Origin: Lycocorax pyrrhopterus obiensis
Lineage: Eukaryota; Chordata; Aves; Passeriformes; Paradisaeidae
Direction of reading: 5' to 3'
Length of the DNA stretch: 64,000 bases
Assembly: GCA_014706295.1 (NCBI GenBank)
Contig: JACSVZ010000002.1
Coordinates: 59,047,617-59,111,616, forward strand
The position numbers and the translations under genes are program-made. Shown in pieces: positions 34,329 through 48,547 of the stretch (its first letter is position 1; every line of letters starts with the position of its first letter). The notes beneath the pieces are model-generated. The model did no database searches. It worked only from the letters and a program-made list of their open reading frames with translations, and had not been told where the DNA came from.

Positions 34329-37300
34329 TGCTGGTGATTTGTTTGGATTATTTTAGCATCTCAGTTATTATACTGCCATGATGAATTTGGTTTAGGATTT
34401 GTGTCCTCTAATCCAGAAAGGATTTGACAGGTCAATAAGATGCTTCAGCTGAGTGTCAATAAGCACTCTTCAAATACATTTAGCTTCTCAGGACTCTTTT
34501 GGGATAAGTAGTATTAGGGATAAGAGTTTATGCATGTATTAGTACATGTGTTTTACAGACAGAGAAACCGAACCACCATGGTTAAATTAGTTCACCGATG
34601 ACTGAAGAAACAGGACATGGCCAGAGGTAGTAAGAACCCGTACAAAAGCTGTAATTTTATGGTTTCACTCTGGTGTCCCAGTCAGCCAAGTTGTTTTAGC
34701 CACAAACCAGTATAAAAAGTTGTCTCCATCTGTCTGGAAGGGACCAAGTGGAGAATTGTAAGCTTTTGCAGAGGATGTGCTGAAAAACAGTGGCATCAGG
34801 CAGGAGGTGAACTCTATGTGTTAAAAAGAGGCGTCTACCTAAAAAAATGTGTCACAAAAAGGCAAAGAAAGGTGATGGTGACTATGAACTTTGGGCGCCT
34901 GGGGTATGTGTAGACTGTGGAGAGGGTTATAGAAACTTGCTCCTTGGATACGGTGGCAGGAACAAAAGGAGGCTCCTGGAAGCCTGACTCCCACTCTTCA
35001 GCTCTCGTAGCAGACAGAAATCCCAGAGATGGGTAAGTGACTGTGTCTGTGAAGACTGTGTTGAACACTATTATTGTAATACTTTTGATCGATTGTCACA
35101 AAGTACTGCTGAGTGTGTTTTTGAAGGGGGAGAGAGGCAGATAGAAAAATTTTGGTACCTGTCATGGAGATAATTATTTTTGTAGCTGAAGGGAGGGAAG
35201 GGGATGGTGGGAAAACAAGAAAGGGAAATGAAGCATCCCTTGCTTCAGGTAAAAGTGATTTTTCAAACAGGAAAATAATTAAGCTGAACTTCTATTTACA
35301 TGACTGCAACTGATTCCATTCGGGGCAGCTGATCGGAACAAGGTTCTCAGAGCTAAGAAATTATACTGCAGATAACAATGCAGTAGGGAAGGATAATATA
35401 ATTGTGTCGATGACAGCAGTCTGGAAGATGCAGTAGTTTTCCCCTCAAGTTATTTGTGAGTGAAGTGGTCGTGTGCGTGTGCAAAATATTAATGATCAAT
35501 TACAACAGTGGCCATGTGTATATATTATATAAATATAGTATTTTCTGTGTACTCAAGTTCTTCTGTATAAGAAGATATCAGAAGGAGAATTTAGAGTTTT
35601 CTGCAAACTGTTTATATGAATTATATAACCTATTGCAAGCAGGATGTACTTTCATATTAATGCTGATTTTTCAATTATTTCAGGGGAAATTTTGGAAAAT
35701 CACAAGTGTTAAATAAAAAAAAAAGGAAATCAAGAGAGTCACCGAAGATGTAATATAGCTACTGTGGTGATGGCTTATAAACACTCCATATCCTTTTTGT
35801 GTGGCAATAAAGTTGCTGTGAGTTACAGCTCTGGTATTTCCCCTTCTGTTAGACATCAGGTTATGTTTCTGTAGCTTTGCTGAGAGTCCCAGCAATGAAC
35901 TTGTATCTTTGTAATCTCTTGCATCAAGTTGCAAGAGCACAGTCGTAACAAACAGCAATCAATCACCTTCCAATTACAGCTAAACTAAATTTTAAGGTAG
36001 TATATGCAAATCTACCCTGAAACAGAAACCTCACTAAGCTTGTTAGGTACAAAGGTGTTTATGTTCTTCTAGGTCTTTTTATTGCCAGAGCCACGGGTTT
36101 GTGGAGGGGAGAGTAACTCTACCAAGCAAGAAACTCTTAGCTACTTGGCTCTTTGATTTGCCAATGAGACCAGGTGCACATATTGACACTTACCGGAACA
36201 GGAGCCTTATGACAACAGCATTTGTAGTCAAATTTCAACTTTTTCCAGGTCAGATGCAAACTAACGCTGAAAACTGTCCCTGTGTACAGATCTGACCAAG
36301 CTGCCAAACCCAGGTGGCTGGCACTGACTGCAGGCCACACCTCGAGCTCAGAAATTGCTTGTCTACAAAGGGTTTGGAGGTGAAAATCAACATATGTCCA
36401 CCTCCATGTTGGTATAACAAATCCCAGCAGCCATGCTCAGGCTGGAAAGACATTTTGCTAGTGTGGGGGTTTGCCCACTCCAAACACCAAGACAGAAAAC
36501 ATTCTATAAATGGGAAGAAATACAGAGCGTAAACTGCAAGCAATTTGGAAATTATATTTTTTCTCTCAAACCAAACATAAGCACCCATGGCTCTGAGATG
36601 AAACCATACTTACTGAATAAAGACATGGTCAGGAAGCCAAACAAATAGAAAATGAATCCAGTGGTGTTAAGCTTGATCCTGCCCTGCTTTGGGAAATTTG
36701 CTTCCTAAATACATTTCATTGTGTGAATTTAACACCTCACCTCCAAGTATTATATTTGCTTCAAAACAGGCTTTGTGGTCTGAAGGGTTCTCCTAATGAA
36801 TTTGGCTGAAAATCAAGGACAGTGAGAGACAAATAATTTCAGAATGATTTCTGTGGAGTTTATCTGCACTGTTGTTCTCAGAAAAAAAATTAAGCCAAAT
36901 TCACTAGTTTCAGATTCTTGAAATGGATCACTAAACCAAGGTAAGTTCTTGTATTGACTCTCTGATTCAGAACTAAGATTTCAACAAGTAAACTGTAGTT
37001 TATTTTGAAAAAAAAAGTACATCCCCTTTAATTCCGAATGTCAATACACAGAATTTAAAAATAGTTTAACAAAATCACTCTGAAAGTTCATTCAGATTAA
37101 TGTTTAATCATCCAGCATTCCTGTTGTCTGGAGGCTTATGAGCATGGGAATCTTAATGTGCTGTGAAGTAGCATTTAAATTTTTGTTGCAGGAGAAGAGT
37201 GAATTATCACTAGGAGTGGTCTACAGGAAGAGTTAGTGTACCGTAAGTTCCCAGTCCCACTCACTAACTTCACAGTAACCCTCTGTAGACATGCATCCAA

Positions 37301-40300
37301 GTAGGCAGAATTTATGTATTGTTAATCTTGCTGTGCACGTATTGCAGCACTTTGGCTGCAAAGTGGATCAGACCCCAAACAGTGAAGGATGGCTGTGTCT
37401 GCCTTAGGAGCAAAATGGTGCTGAGGATCCAACATTTGTCTTTAAGGAGCTTTTCCTTCAGAGTGGCTGTGGTGTGTTCCCAGGGACTCAAAGCCCATTC
37501 ACGGCTGAAGCACAGCTTTCAGTTTAGCTCCTGCAGAAAGACCCTCGTTGGGCAGTGTGGAGCAGTGCACACTAAATGGGGAGGATCCAGAATAATCTGA
37601 ACTTCAGTGCTGGTGTAGATATTCTGAAACAGAGCAGGGCTTCACAGAAGGGCTAGTCTGATGGCAGCCCAGGTGTGCTGTGAGTCTGGGGTGACCAGTG
37701 TCCTGGGGACCTGCTAGAGAGTGGCTGTGGGACTCCCTGAGTTAGCAGAGAGGTTGGTATTTTTCATTTTATGGAAAAAAGGATGCAGAAAAGCACTCAT
37801 CAGATTGATGCCTATGGCACCATTCAGTCTGTCAAGGTATTTGATGCAGAACTAACTCTACACAGCACTCTGTGGTGAGGGCCACATTATAAAGACTGCA
37901 TTGAGAACTGGCCCTGAAGCTTTTCTTGCCCCAGTCTGTTTGCCATGAGAAACAGTAAATTAAATAACATCGGAAACGCCAGACTCCTGTATGTAATGAG
38001 CATGCAGCCCACAGAATTCACTGAGCAAGAGATCAGTGGGCTTAGTGAATTTGACTGGTTCTTTTTAAAGACTGTACATTGTTAAATAAGTTTCCAGCTT
38101 CTTTGTGGGAGCTGAAGTTACTGCAGAGCTTTTGAAACAAATTTCAGGGGTCAGGAAGGGATGTGCTATTTTTGGCTTCCACTTAACCACCCAACAGACA
38201 GGAATCAGGTAGATGATTTGCTCATGTTGCCATTAGTATCCTGTTGCTGGTACGTGTGGCATCTTTTTCATGAAAAAAACAACAGAGCTACCGTTCCAGC
38301 AGCTTGCAACATAGATTGGAGAAAACTGTGAGGTTTGCCAAAGTGCTTTTGCTCTTTACATGGCAATTAAGCTTGAGAGAAAAACAGATGGCCACAGGTG
38401 GGTCTCAAGCAGCTGTACACAAACCTCAAATATCCACCTAAGCCACAGTCGCCTCCTGGGATTCAGGTGGCTTTTGAACAACCAAAAGTGGGCTGTTTGT
38501 AAATTATTCACATGGATGCTAACCTATTCCTCCCTGTGACAACAGCACATGAGAGAGGTGGGAGCAGCCGATGGAAAGAGGAGGTTAGGGCAGCAAAATG
38601 GTCAGTGTCACCCATGAACTCTGTCAGCTGTGGATTTCTTTAAAAAGGGAGAGTTAGAATGTGCAGATCACGGTGCATGTGCTGAATCCAGAGGAGGGTG
38701 GTTTGGAGGGGAGAGAGGGAATGTAGTTACCCTGTTCATTCCGTCATGGCTCACATTAGCAGTGTGTCTTTAAAAGCAAAATAGGATGCTGCTAAGGATG
38801 TAAAGGGAGGTCTGGTGTACATTATATCAGTTGTAAAATTGAATGTTTTCTAAATTGTTATTTTTTTTTAAATGCCACTGGCTGAGCTATAGCACAAAGC
38901 TGAACAAAGCCACTGCAGTGAAGAACATGAGTAATTTCAGTGATGGGACCTGCAGAATCACTTAACCAGATTTGTGTGATAACTGGGGTTTTTTTCACAG
39001 TGTTTAGTCTTCATAGGAGCAAGACTGATGTCTTATCTACACTGCTTATCACATTTACTGCTTAATAGCAATGGAGCTGCTGACAGCAAGCAAACAAAAA
39101 ATTGTCAGGAAAGTTGAGTGATTGAATTACCACAAAATGAATGCCCAGAGTTGTCAGTGGTATTTTTGGCAACAAAGAAACCAAACCAAAACAAAATTTT
39201 TCAGAATTCACAGGACTGAGGTGATCCTCCAGAAGCACCGGTGGAGGCTGCATCAGCAGGAGGTGTCAAAAAAGAGCTGTTTGCCTTCAGCTCCTTCTCC
39301 TTCATTGTGATGAAGGAGCCCTCTCACTTCCACAGTGGGGAAACTGTTTCAGACCAGATGGGTGGACGAGCAAGGATAGGGAGGGAGGCAGTTTTTCAAG
39401 GAGCAGCAGCTTCCTTGGGTGCCTTCAGCTCATTTTCTGAAGTGCAGCCAGTTTCAGAGGAAAGTAGCTCAGGAAAAAGAAGGTGCTGTGCTGCTTGGGA
39501 GCTGACAGGCTGTCCCTCCTCGACCAATAATTAATTTCCTGAGCCAGAAGATAAGGCTGCTTCTTGGAAAAATGCTTTTTGTAGTATAATGGTCATGACA
39601 GAGATGAAACTGCTTGGGAGTGCAAAATCGACTTACTTATCCACGTTGTAACCTGACCAACTGCATTCACACCAGGCAGATCTAACAATGCTTCATGCTG
39701 GGGCTTTCATGAGATGAATCATGCAGGTAAAAATTGTCACTCATTTTCCACTGCCCTCTTTCAGATACTTTGGACATGCAGTTTTGTTAGTTTGAACAGA
39801 CCCCAACAATCCTTTTAATATTTTTTTTGAGCATTTTTGTTTTAATGGAGAAGTGGCAGCTCATTTGGAGTCTAAGAGCATGCATAAAACATTCAAATGA
39901 GTTCCAGCAGAGACAGCTCTGGGTACAGCATGAAAGCAGGGAGTTTGCCTGGCTAAAGACCGTCACCTGTAGCAGGTCTTCTTTCCTGTCCTTAGCTATC
40001 TGTCTTCATTAAAACCAAGGTGACAGATTAAATGTCACCAACAACCTTTGCACTTTTCCTTTTAAATAATGTCTCTTGAAGTGACTCAGCAGATGCGTAA
40101 GATTCATCTTTATTAGAATAAATTTGCTGTTAAATCCTATTTCACTAATTTAGCCCAATGGTGTTATTGCTTCCTTAGAGCACACATTGGAAAACACCCT
40201 TTCAAAGCCCAACTAGTAATGAAAATTGATTAAACACCCGATAGACTGCCCAAAGCTGCATGAAAATTGAGCATGAGTGTTTCAGAAGTTAGAAATGCTA

Positions 40301-43289
40301 TCTTAAAAGATTTAACAGGTTCTCTACCCCTAAGAGAGTCCAGAGAAGGATGTCCTGGTTTACAAAGATGCTGACTGGGAAGTTTAAGCAGGCTTCACTC
40401 CCATGTTACACATGAAACTGGATGGTTAGAGCACTCAGGTCAAAGCCCTAGAGAGAGTCAGTGCCTTGCTGGTGGGTGGTAGGCACCATTGGGTCGGCAG
40501 TCCTGTCCCTGGTGATTTTGAGAGACTATTAATCTTGTTCCAGTGCAGAACAGAAAGCCATCTAAGGTGCTGGAAACTTTTCCTGTGTTGCTAGGGAAGT
40601 CAGTGCAGTGAGGCAAGGACAATGTTTTTCTCTCTACATCCATCCTCCAAATATTTGTAATTTCTGTGACTACTCACTGTGTGCATTCCATTATTTTCTC
40701 AAGGCAGTACTACTCAGACATCCTTATCTTGCTCTCCAAGGGGTTCCTAAACTTTAGGCAAGGAGGTTGTAGATCAATTAGCTCCATCTACTTCTTTTTT
40801 TTCCTTTCATTTTTATTCTTAATAGCAAACAGTTGCATTTTAATATCTTGGTACCCACTAACTTTGAAGCTGAACTACTGAGAAAACAAGGCTTTTAAGT
40901 CTGGCTATGAGAAAGAGCTACCCCAATGCAGCACAGAAAAAAAGACACCCTTTGCTCTTCATATGCTACACAAAGTCCTTCAGCTGCAGGGGAAATGGAT
41001 GTGCTCAGGAATTTATCACGATAATCAGAGGTTCAGACTTTGCTCCTGGAAAGGGCTGAAGTAGCTACAGTAGCTGGTCTTCAGTCGGCCATCAGGTGAC
41101 AGCCTCAACACAGTCTGCCCTCCAGGGTTACAGTTTTTCCTCCTAACCATCTTCCCTAGGCTTATTCCAAAAATAGCCACAGTTAATGATAATTTCTACT
41201 TAAGAGAAATATATTGACTTTCCCCCTCTCCGTTTATGGTATTACCAAAGATACTATTCCTTATTTATTTTTCTGTTTTTGAGATATAACCCCATTGAAG
41301 CCAACAGGTTTTTCTCAGCTTACGCCTAGGAATGATAGAAATTTTCTGTGTGTTTCTCATTGAGCCATTCTGCCTAGGACACTATTGTGGGAGAAAAAAA
41401 GACCTCCCACAGCTGGGGGAGAGGGTCCAAGCTATCTGACTGGGAATTTGTGCCACTATCAGTCTGTCAGCTGTTTATCTTCTCACTGACCCAAAGCCCT
41501 AGGAGATACCATCTCGTTAAATCTAAAGAACATCATGTACCAGAGCCCCACCGCTGGACAGACTTGACCTTGTGCTACTTCAGCGTCTAGCAACCAGCTT
41601 GTCAGTGGGAAAAATAAATCATTCAGAGGGGATAGCAATTAAAAAAATGCAGCAAAATAAAGCTCAAGATTCTTGTATGTTTTGCACATATAAAGCACCA
41701 TTCATCCAAGTCCTTTTTTCCATCCTATCATAATGTAGCAATTGCCTAAGAGCGTGAACATGTTCATATATGGGAAGTAAATTGACTCAGTAAATTGCTG
41801 ACTAAGTCTAACAAATCAGTTTTTTTTCTTTGGGAATAACACCCACCCTATCCATTATCAAACAAAAGATACCTGTACTAAAAGCTTGCACTCGAGGCAC
41901 TCTCCCTTGTACTGCACTGTGACACAAACACATGAAGTTTATTACAGCAGGGAAAATTATTTCTATCTGCAAGTATTTTGTAGTAGCTCTTTCTTGCATA
42001 CAAATTATGGGTCATTAGCTCCCAAATAAGCAATATCTGCTCACATATGGGGCATGTAGCCACCTTAAAAGGGACAGTGGAAGCACCTGCCTAATGAGGT
42101 CATCCTGGGAAATTCATGCAGTCAGGCAACTCTGATTAACAAGTTTACAGAAACAGGGGCTGCAGGCAAATACTTCTCCATCACTTCTCAGGCTAGGTTG
42201 TACAAATGGCATTTTCTCCAAACTATTCCACTTTGTGTTACGAAGTGTTTAATATGGAAGTTCAATCTATTCTATTCCAGGCTCAACATACTCCAGAACC
42301 TGAAGAAAACTAGTCTCAGGGAAAGTGTTAGAACAACATTTGCAGCTTAATGTTTCAGCACAGACCCTTGAAGGTATCTTCAGACCTGCTCCTTGCCAGA
42401 AGAGTTTCATTGAGGGATGAGATGAGGATCCAAGCTGGTGGATTTCATGTTGGGATTTAGACACCTAAACATGTAGGTGTCTTATTTTCTTCATGATAAG
42501 TGATTTGCTTGTGGCAACACAAGATGTTTGTGATCTAACAGGCACTGTCTCAAGCTCCAGCACAGGCTAAGCTGTATTCACTCTACTGGATTTGCCATAA
42601 TGAGACAGTAGCAAGTCACCAAAACATTGACTCAATAGGCTGAATATGAAAGGAATCAGTGGTCTATCTCCAAGGGCTAAAGGCAGGTAAGAAAATAATA
42701 AAAGTCACCACAACAAATGCCATTAAGTGGCCACTTGGCTCGACCCCTCAGCACAATGTATGAAGGAGCTGGAGAGAGGTAGGGGCAACTGTGGCTGGGA
42801 GAGTGCAAGAGAAGAACAGCTTCAGCCCAAGAAAAAGTAGTGTCAGCACATTCAAAGGTATAGAAGCAAAGAAAGGAGTTCCGTAAGTACCAAGCCTTCA
42901 GTGAAACAAGGAAGAATGGATTATTTAACCTCTGGAAGCTGAAAACTTGACCATAGAATAGCATTCTTCTGCAGAAGACTAAATATTAAGGAATTAGTTA
43001 AAAAGGAATGTACAGTTACAGACAGAAACATATTGTCTGAAAGAGTTATTCAGAAGAAAGAATGAAATATCCAAAGAGCTTAATATTACAGAAAAACTGG
43101 AACTACCAGTGAAAAACTAGGATAAAGTTTTATTTCTAAAATGAAAGGCACCATCTTCCAAAGGGAACCTAAACCACTTCCAGTTTCAGTATGCATCACA
43201 CATTATTCACATTACTGACCCACAGGCGGAGAGGACGTGAGGTGAGCCTGGTAAAGTCTGAAGGAGAGCCATCATAGAACTTGAAGCAG

Positions 43290-43320
43290 TAAAAAAAAAA
43301 AAAGAAAAAAAAAGATAAAA
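43290..43320. repeat. A-rich simple repeat
   Basis: Two A runs split by G (A13, G, A9), then GATAAAA. No retroposon body with a recognisable promoter precedes it. Confidence 0.85.
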
Positions 43321-46300
43321 TACATCCTCAATTAAATTATAACTTAGCTAGTATGCACAAAGTCAAATGACTTCTGGCTCAGTTTCTCCGAGAAAATTAG
43401 ATAGTTCTGCTCCAAGTGGAAGAAAAATGTATCCTTTTGCAAATGCATTTCTCTGTGTTATGCTTTTAACTACCAGCTTTTAAATCATGTCTGAAGAGGC
43501 CTGGGAAAGCACATTAGCACCTCTCCACAAGCGCTGTGTTTGAACATGGTTGGCTTGGGGAGAGGGGAATGAAAGAGTTCCAGACTCAGTGCAGAAAAAG
43601 CCCAAAGGCTGTTGGCGTAAGTACAAAGCCAGAGTAGTGCTTCAAGAAAACGGAAAGAAAATGCCTTTAAAGCAGAATTCACCAAAATGACATGAAACAG
43701 CAAACAGGAGACGGGGCCTTTGAGAGCAGTTTTTCACAATTAGGTCACTGCTCTTTTGTGAATGTTGAAGGTGTTCCACAACAGGAGTCAGAAGAAACCT
43801 GCTGAAAGCCTGTTCCAAAAACCCTTCTGGATCCCCTGGCTCAGTTCTCACCATTGCAATTATCAGACTGCCAGGGCAACTGATACAGCAAATTGACTGT
43901 TCCCTTCCAAAGCTGCTTGCTGTTGGTCTTACTGAGTTAATGCAGGCACTCTGGGAAGCAGCAGCCGCCAGCAGCCTGCCTGGAGCAGCTCACAACATCC
44001 TCTGGGGGAATGAGAGACTTACCAGGCACTTCTGTGTGTGTAGAAGGACACAGTGCAATGCAAAGTTATCAACTGCATTTAAAATGTCCCTCTTTTTGTG
44101 ACCATCACTCTCCTTTCCCTGACTCCAGGTTAGCAGAGCGCTTTCCCGTGCCCTGTGTTTTAAAGAACAAGCCGAGGTCCTGCGTGTGTTTCTGGCTTGG
44201 CGTTTGCAGCCCCTGGCAGCCAGCTCCGTCAGACAGAGACATCCAAGTGAGCATTAGCTTGTAGTTGCACGCTGCACCCAGAAGAGGATTTCACATTTGA
44301 AAGGAGCTCACCGCAGTGGAGGTAAGAAAATAAGTGTCTGCCAATGTGCAAGAGGAGCAGGCCAGCTCCTGGACTTCTAGGGAATGTGTTTCCATTTCTT
44401 TTCCTTCTTCTAGCTTAAATATTTTACTTTTCAAAAAGTAGAGCATGTGAGCATTAAAAAAAAAATTGTGTGCCAAGGACTGCACTTGCATTTACAAGAC
44501 AGCCTGCAGCTGGGTGAGATGGCACCTCAAAGGAAGAGGGGTACAGATTTCCAATCAAATCAGTCACTAAGCTGTGTGGAGCTGGGAGTGAAGCTCAGCA
44601 TAGGTTTAGGCAGGTCTGTGTGCAGTATGGCTGATTTTCCATCTACTTCTTCAACTTACAGTGTAGTTCTGTTTCCTGAGCAATGTTTTAACAGTCTAGG
44701 GGTTAGGTGTGGAGCTTACTAAACAACAAAATTCAGTAAACTGTCATTGTTCTCTGAGTGATTAATAGAGATTACTGCTGATGTATGTACTGGCATATGA
44801 CACCATTGCACCTACAAGGAACCATTACTCATCAGCTCAACACGTGGGATTAATTGCCTTTGCTTATTACCAGGGAGAAACAAGCAAAAAGGTCAAGTTC
44901 CCCTAGCAAAATTATGCACTATCACTAAGTAATATCTCTTCAGTGGGCAATACTCACTGAATTGAGTGAGAACAATTGTTTTTTATTTTTTTGTCAGACC
45001 AATCCACTTGGTCTGTGTAATTGAAGTCTAAAACAAATGTATGTACCCTGAAAGCCTCTTGCTACCTATGGATCACTTTAGTTGTGTACTGACAGTCCTG
45101 TGCTACAGTAACATTTTTTTCAGTCTCATTGTTTATTTTACATTAATTTATGGCATTTATGACACTGTGTTTTTTGCTGTGAGTTTGATTTTGCAGAAAC
45201 AAATATTTGGAAATATTTGATGCTCTTTTAGGGCCTAAAAAACTACCCTCAGCACGATTATCTGTACAGACAGAGAATACTCAGCTGAGACCTCTTTGAA
45301 TCATTTTGCACTTTGAATCTTTTTTTTTTACAGTGTTTGTGTGAGCAATTCTGCAATGCAATTTACAAGTTACAAAGGATATGAAATGAATGATGAATGG
45401 AGAATGGCTGAGATGCTGAATAGCTGCATAGAAAATCTTCCATAACAAAGAAAAAGGAGCAAAGGAAAGGTGTCATATCCATGCACTGCTTCCACAAAAT
45501 GAAGGTGTGATCTTTAAATAAGCAAATAATAGTAATGTGAGATGTGCAGGCTGTTTTAGTCTAAGTGAACAGGAACACCCCCACCCCACCCCCAATTATT
45601 AAAAGAAATATTGATAAGGAATTGTTTTGCAAGCACTTAGAGATTTTGCAGAAGTCCTTTGGTATCAGGATGGGAAGTGTGTCCTAGGGATCTGAAAGTA
45701 TCCTTCTTCTCGCACTAGATGGTGAGAATCAATGAAAGCCAGCTGGTCTCTGGTAGTATGGGCTAAGAAACCATGTCACAGATGTAAACTTTAGAAATTT
45801 GGCAAGGCCCAAGGTTTTCCAGAAGGTTAAAGATCACTAAAAGTTGTTCAGGATTTTCAGATTTCCTGCTCTAGCCAGGAACATCAAGAGAGGAACAGGT
45901 GCTCTCTGTACAAGCATGCAGGTCTTTGAAAGCCTTGGGACCACTTCTGATAGTGTGAAGTCTGGGGTGTTGTAAGCAGGGCATGCCACGAAACCAGGAG
46001 GAGATAAACTAAAGCAAGATGAGTAACTGCTTGTCCACCAGTTTGTTGCTTATACAAAGATTAATGGAGAAACAGGGATAATTTGTTCCTCTTGAAGCAG
46101 AAAAATGACCCTTTTTTGCAATTCTGGGACAATATGCTCACAGTGCATTCCAAATTTTTTTTATTCTTGTACATAAGATTTGTAAAAAGGAAAAATATAG
46201 AGGGATTTAATAATTTTTCAAGAAGTTGTTGGAAGAACTGAATCATGTTTCAAAAAACAAGACCCTGATTTATGTTATAAAACCCAGTATTTTACCTTTC

Positions 46301-46351
46301 ATAGAGGTGACTTCCACAGCAGATGGAACAGACTTTTGACCAATTTCCTGG

Positions 46352-46757
46352 TGTCCTGGTTCTGGCCAGGACAGGGTTGATTTCTGCAGTAGCCAGGCGA
46401 GGGCTTGGCTGGGACCTGGAGATTATTCTATACCACCTCACCTCATTTTCCGTACCGGGGAAGCGTGGAGCGGTTGGGTTGGATTCCGTGGTGAGCATTT
46501 TGCACGTGAATCACTCTGTCTCTCTCTCTTCTACACTTTTGTTATGAATATTGTTGCTGTTACTGTTCATTTGCTTCTCTTGTTGCTGTTTCCAGTAAAT
46601 TGTTCTTATCTCAACCCATGATCTTTGCCTTCTGTGTCTCCAATTCTCCTCTACAGTCGACACAGGGGAGAATTCGAGGGAGAGTGGGAAGTGAGTGAGT
46701 GGCTGGCACGAGTGGCACGTGGTTTCAGTGGGAGCACTAAATTCCTAAACCTCGACA
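46352..46757 (+). mobile_element. Solo LTR, ERVL-like, songbird type
   Basis: It starts TGTCCTGGTTCTGGCCAGG and ends CTAAACCTCGACA, with the TG...CA bounds of a retroviral LTR. Internal phrases 'ctgggacctggagattattc' and 'ttatctcaacccatgatctt' match LTRs I remember from passerine genomes. It is about 406 bp. Flanking pentamers (CCTGG / ACTGT) agree in only three of five positions, so the target duplication has decayed or the ends are off by a few bases. No retroviral genes flank it. Confidence 0.75.
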
Positions 46758-46997
46758 ACTGTGAACAAAAATAGTCATGGAAAGGCTTTGCTGAGCTTCT
46801 GAAGCTAGAAAAAGTAATTTCTAGTTTCCAGTATTTTGGTGTAATTTTGCACAGAAGGAAGACCATCTATTTTTCCTTTGAAAGGCAAGGTTCTTTCAGA
46901 GCCACAAAGTTTAACTTAGAAATAAAACAACAGTCAATAATGCAAAGCACAGAAATCCCATGCCTTTCTGAGTACCCCTTTTTGTCAAGGTTAAGAG

Positions 46998-48205
46998 TGT
47001 AGTGGGTTTTTAAGCTAAATTATATACATTACTCTTTTGATGTTTTTTCTGTGAGATAAGCATTAGAAGAAAAAAAGCAAAGTAGGCACACTACTTGACA
47101 GAATATAAGAGATTTATTAACAGACTTAGATGGAAAGGCTACAACAGAACAAACTTTCAGAACTCTTTTTCTCCCCCACCTTTCCCTCTCCCAATCAGTA
47201 TTACAATTTTAGGAAGGGAAAAAAGGGGTTTCTCTTTTGCCTTGCCTGGTTTTACACACTGTCACCATTTTGCAGGTTTGCTTAGAATTAACAATCTCTG
47301 CTAGGGTGTAACACATCTCTTTTCTATGAGCCCTCTCCCAGCTCTTTCAACTGCAAGACACAGGCCCTCACATGGGGTTACTACTCGTTTAAGAATGAAT
47401 CATTTTTCTTTTTGGCTTGAACATAAGGTTTTTTTCTCTGCCACCAGGCTGTATAAGTTTTTCTTTCTCTGCTTTATACACATAGCTTAGCATCGGTATT
47501 CTTTAACTTTTTACAAGCTACTCGAGAAAAAAAATGCTCATCCCCCCACGTACTTTAACATGGATTAAAGAGACAAACAGTTTGCAATATTACAGTTTAT
47601 ACCACGGTGAGGAAAGGAGATTTTTAAGCTCCGCGCGGGACCCCGCAGCGCCGCCCTTGTAGCTTCGTCTCACGTGACCCCGTTTTTCTTTCTCTCTGGC
47701 TCTGAAAGCTGCCATGTTGTAGGGTGTTCTCGGGCTCTAAGGTGGAGAGAGAGCCTCCCCTTGCTCCTACTGCGCTGCGGGGTGCACTATGTAGGAAAAG
47801 GGTGTCTTCTTCTGTTCGTCGCGAAGTCTGCTGGCTGCACTGAAGGCTCCGCCGGCTCCCCCTTCCTCAGGATACTGTGTCAGATGACCTCAGCCCTGTG
47901 GCTAGCTATCGCCACTCGCGGCTCAAAAGAATCATTTTTTTTCTTTACAGTTTAGAGTTCGTGCTGCAGCGTTAAGAGAAGGGGCAAGAGGCAGAAAGGC
48001 AAGAGGCAGGGGCGCCCGTCCCCAGCCCCGCGGGCCGGGCAACGGGGCCCACCCCTCCCCCTCTCCCTCTCCCGTCCTGCACTCAGCCGGAACGGGGGAG
48101 AAAACTTCTCTAAAATCCCGCCTTCCACGGGGTTTTTATATGTAGAATTGAGAGAAGCGTGATTAGTCTGAAGAACTGCCTGTCAGTTCAAGTCAAACCA
48201 CGACA
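46998..48205 (-). mobile_element. Solo LTR of an endogenous retrovirus, 1.2 kb, with perfect TSD
   Basis: The element begins TGTAGTGGGTTTTT and ends CAAACCACGACA, giving imperfect inverted ends. It is flanked on both sides by AAGAG (46993-46997 and 48206-48210), an exact 5-bp target duplication. Minus orientation is favoured: ATATAAAAACC (about 48134-48145) serves as TATA, an AATAAA lies at 47113-47118, and the remaining ~115 bases would be U5. A CpG-rich block (47630-48080) lies in the transcribed part. Open frames inside (for example 47674-47955, plus) have no retroviral domain. Consistent with a solo LTR formed by LTR-LTR recombination. Confidence 0.85.
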
Positions 48206-48547
48206 AAGAGATAACAGCAACATTACAAAACAAACAGCTCTGGGAAAGCAACACGTGTAATACAGACTATTCAGACAAAAGAGACTGCAATGGTCATCTC
48301 ATATGACCTCCTCCTACTGTTATATTTGGAGTTATTTGTAGAACATTTTATGAGAATGTCCACTGAATCTCCATCTCAACATCATTTACTAGGGTTAAGA
48401 GATGATCACACGTCTTTTATAAATAAATTTAAACATTAGAAACAAATGGTGGAAGTAACCACTTATAGGTCGGCAGGGACACTAGCAGAGACATTTGTTA
48501 AATAACATGAATCTGTTCTTTTATGCTTTTACTAATTATCTAGAGTG

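Larger units (their letters stand above)
32110..46351. other. 14-kb gene-poor region upstream of KCNG2
   Basis: No recognisable coding exon, RNA gene or TE. Low-complexity spots: (TGG)n at 34312-34328, C-rich near 33202-33212, and an A-rich run at 43290-43320. The longest ORF away from the CpG island is at 33470-34060 (plus, 196 aa); it is discussed as a doubtful candidate. Confidence 0.5.
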
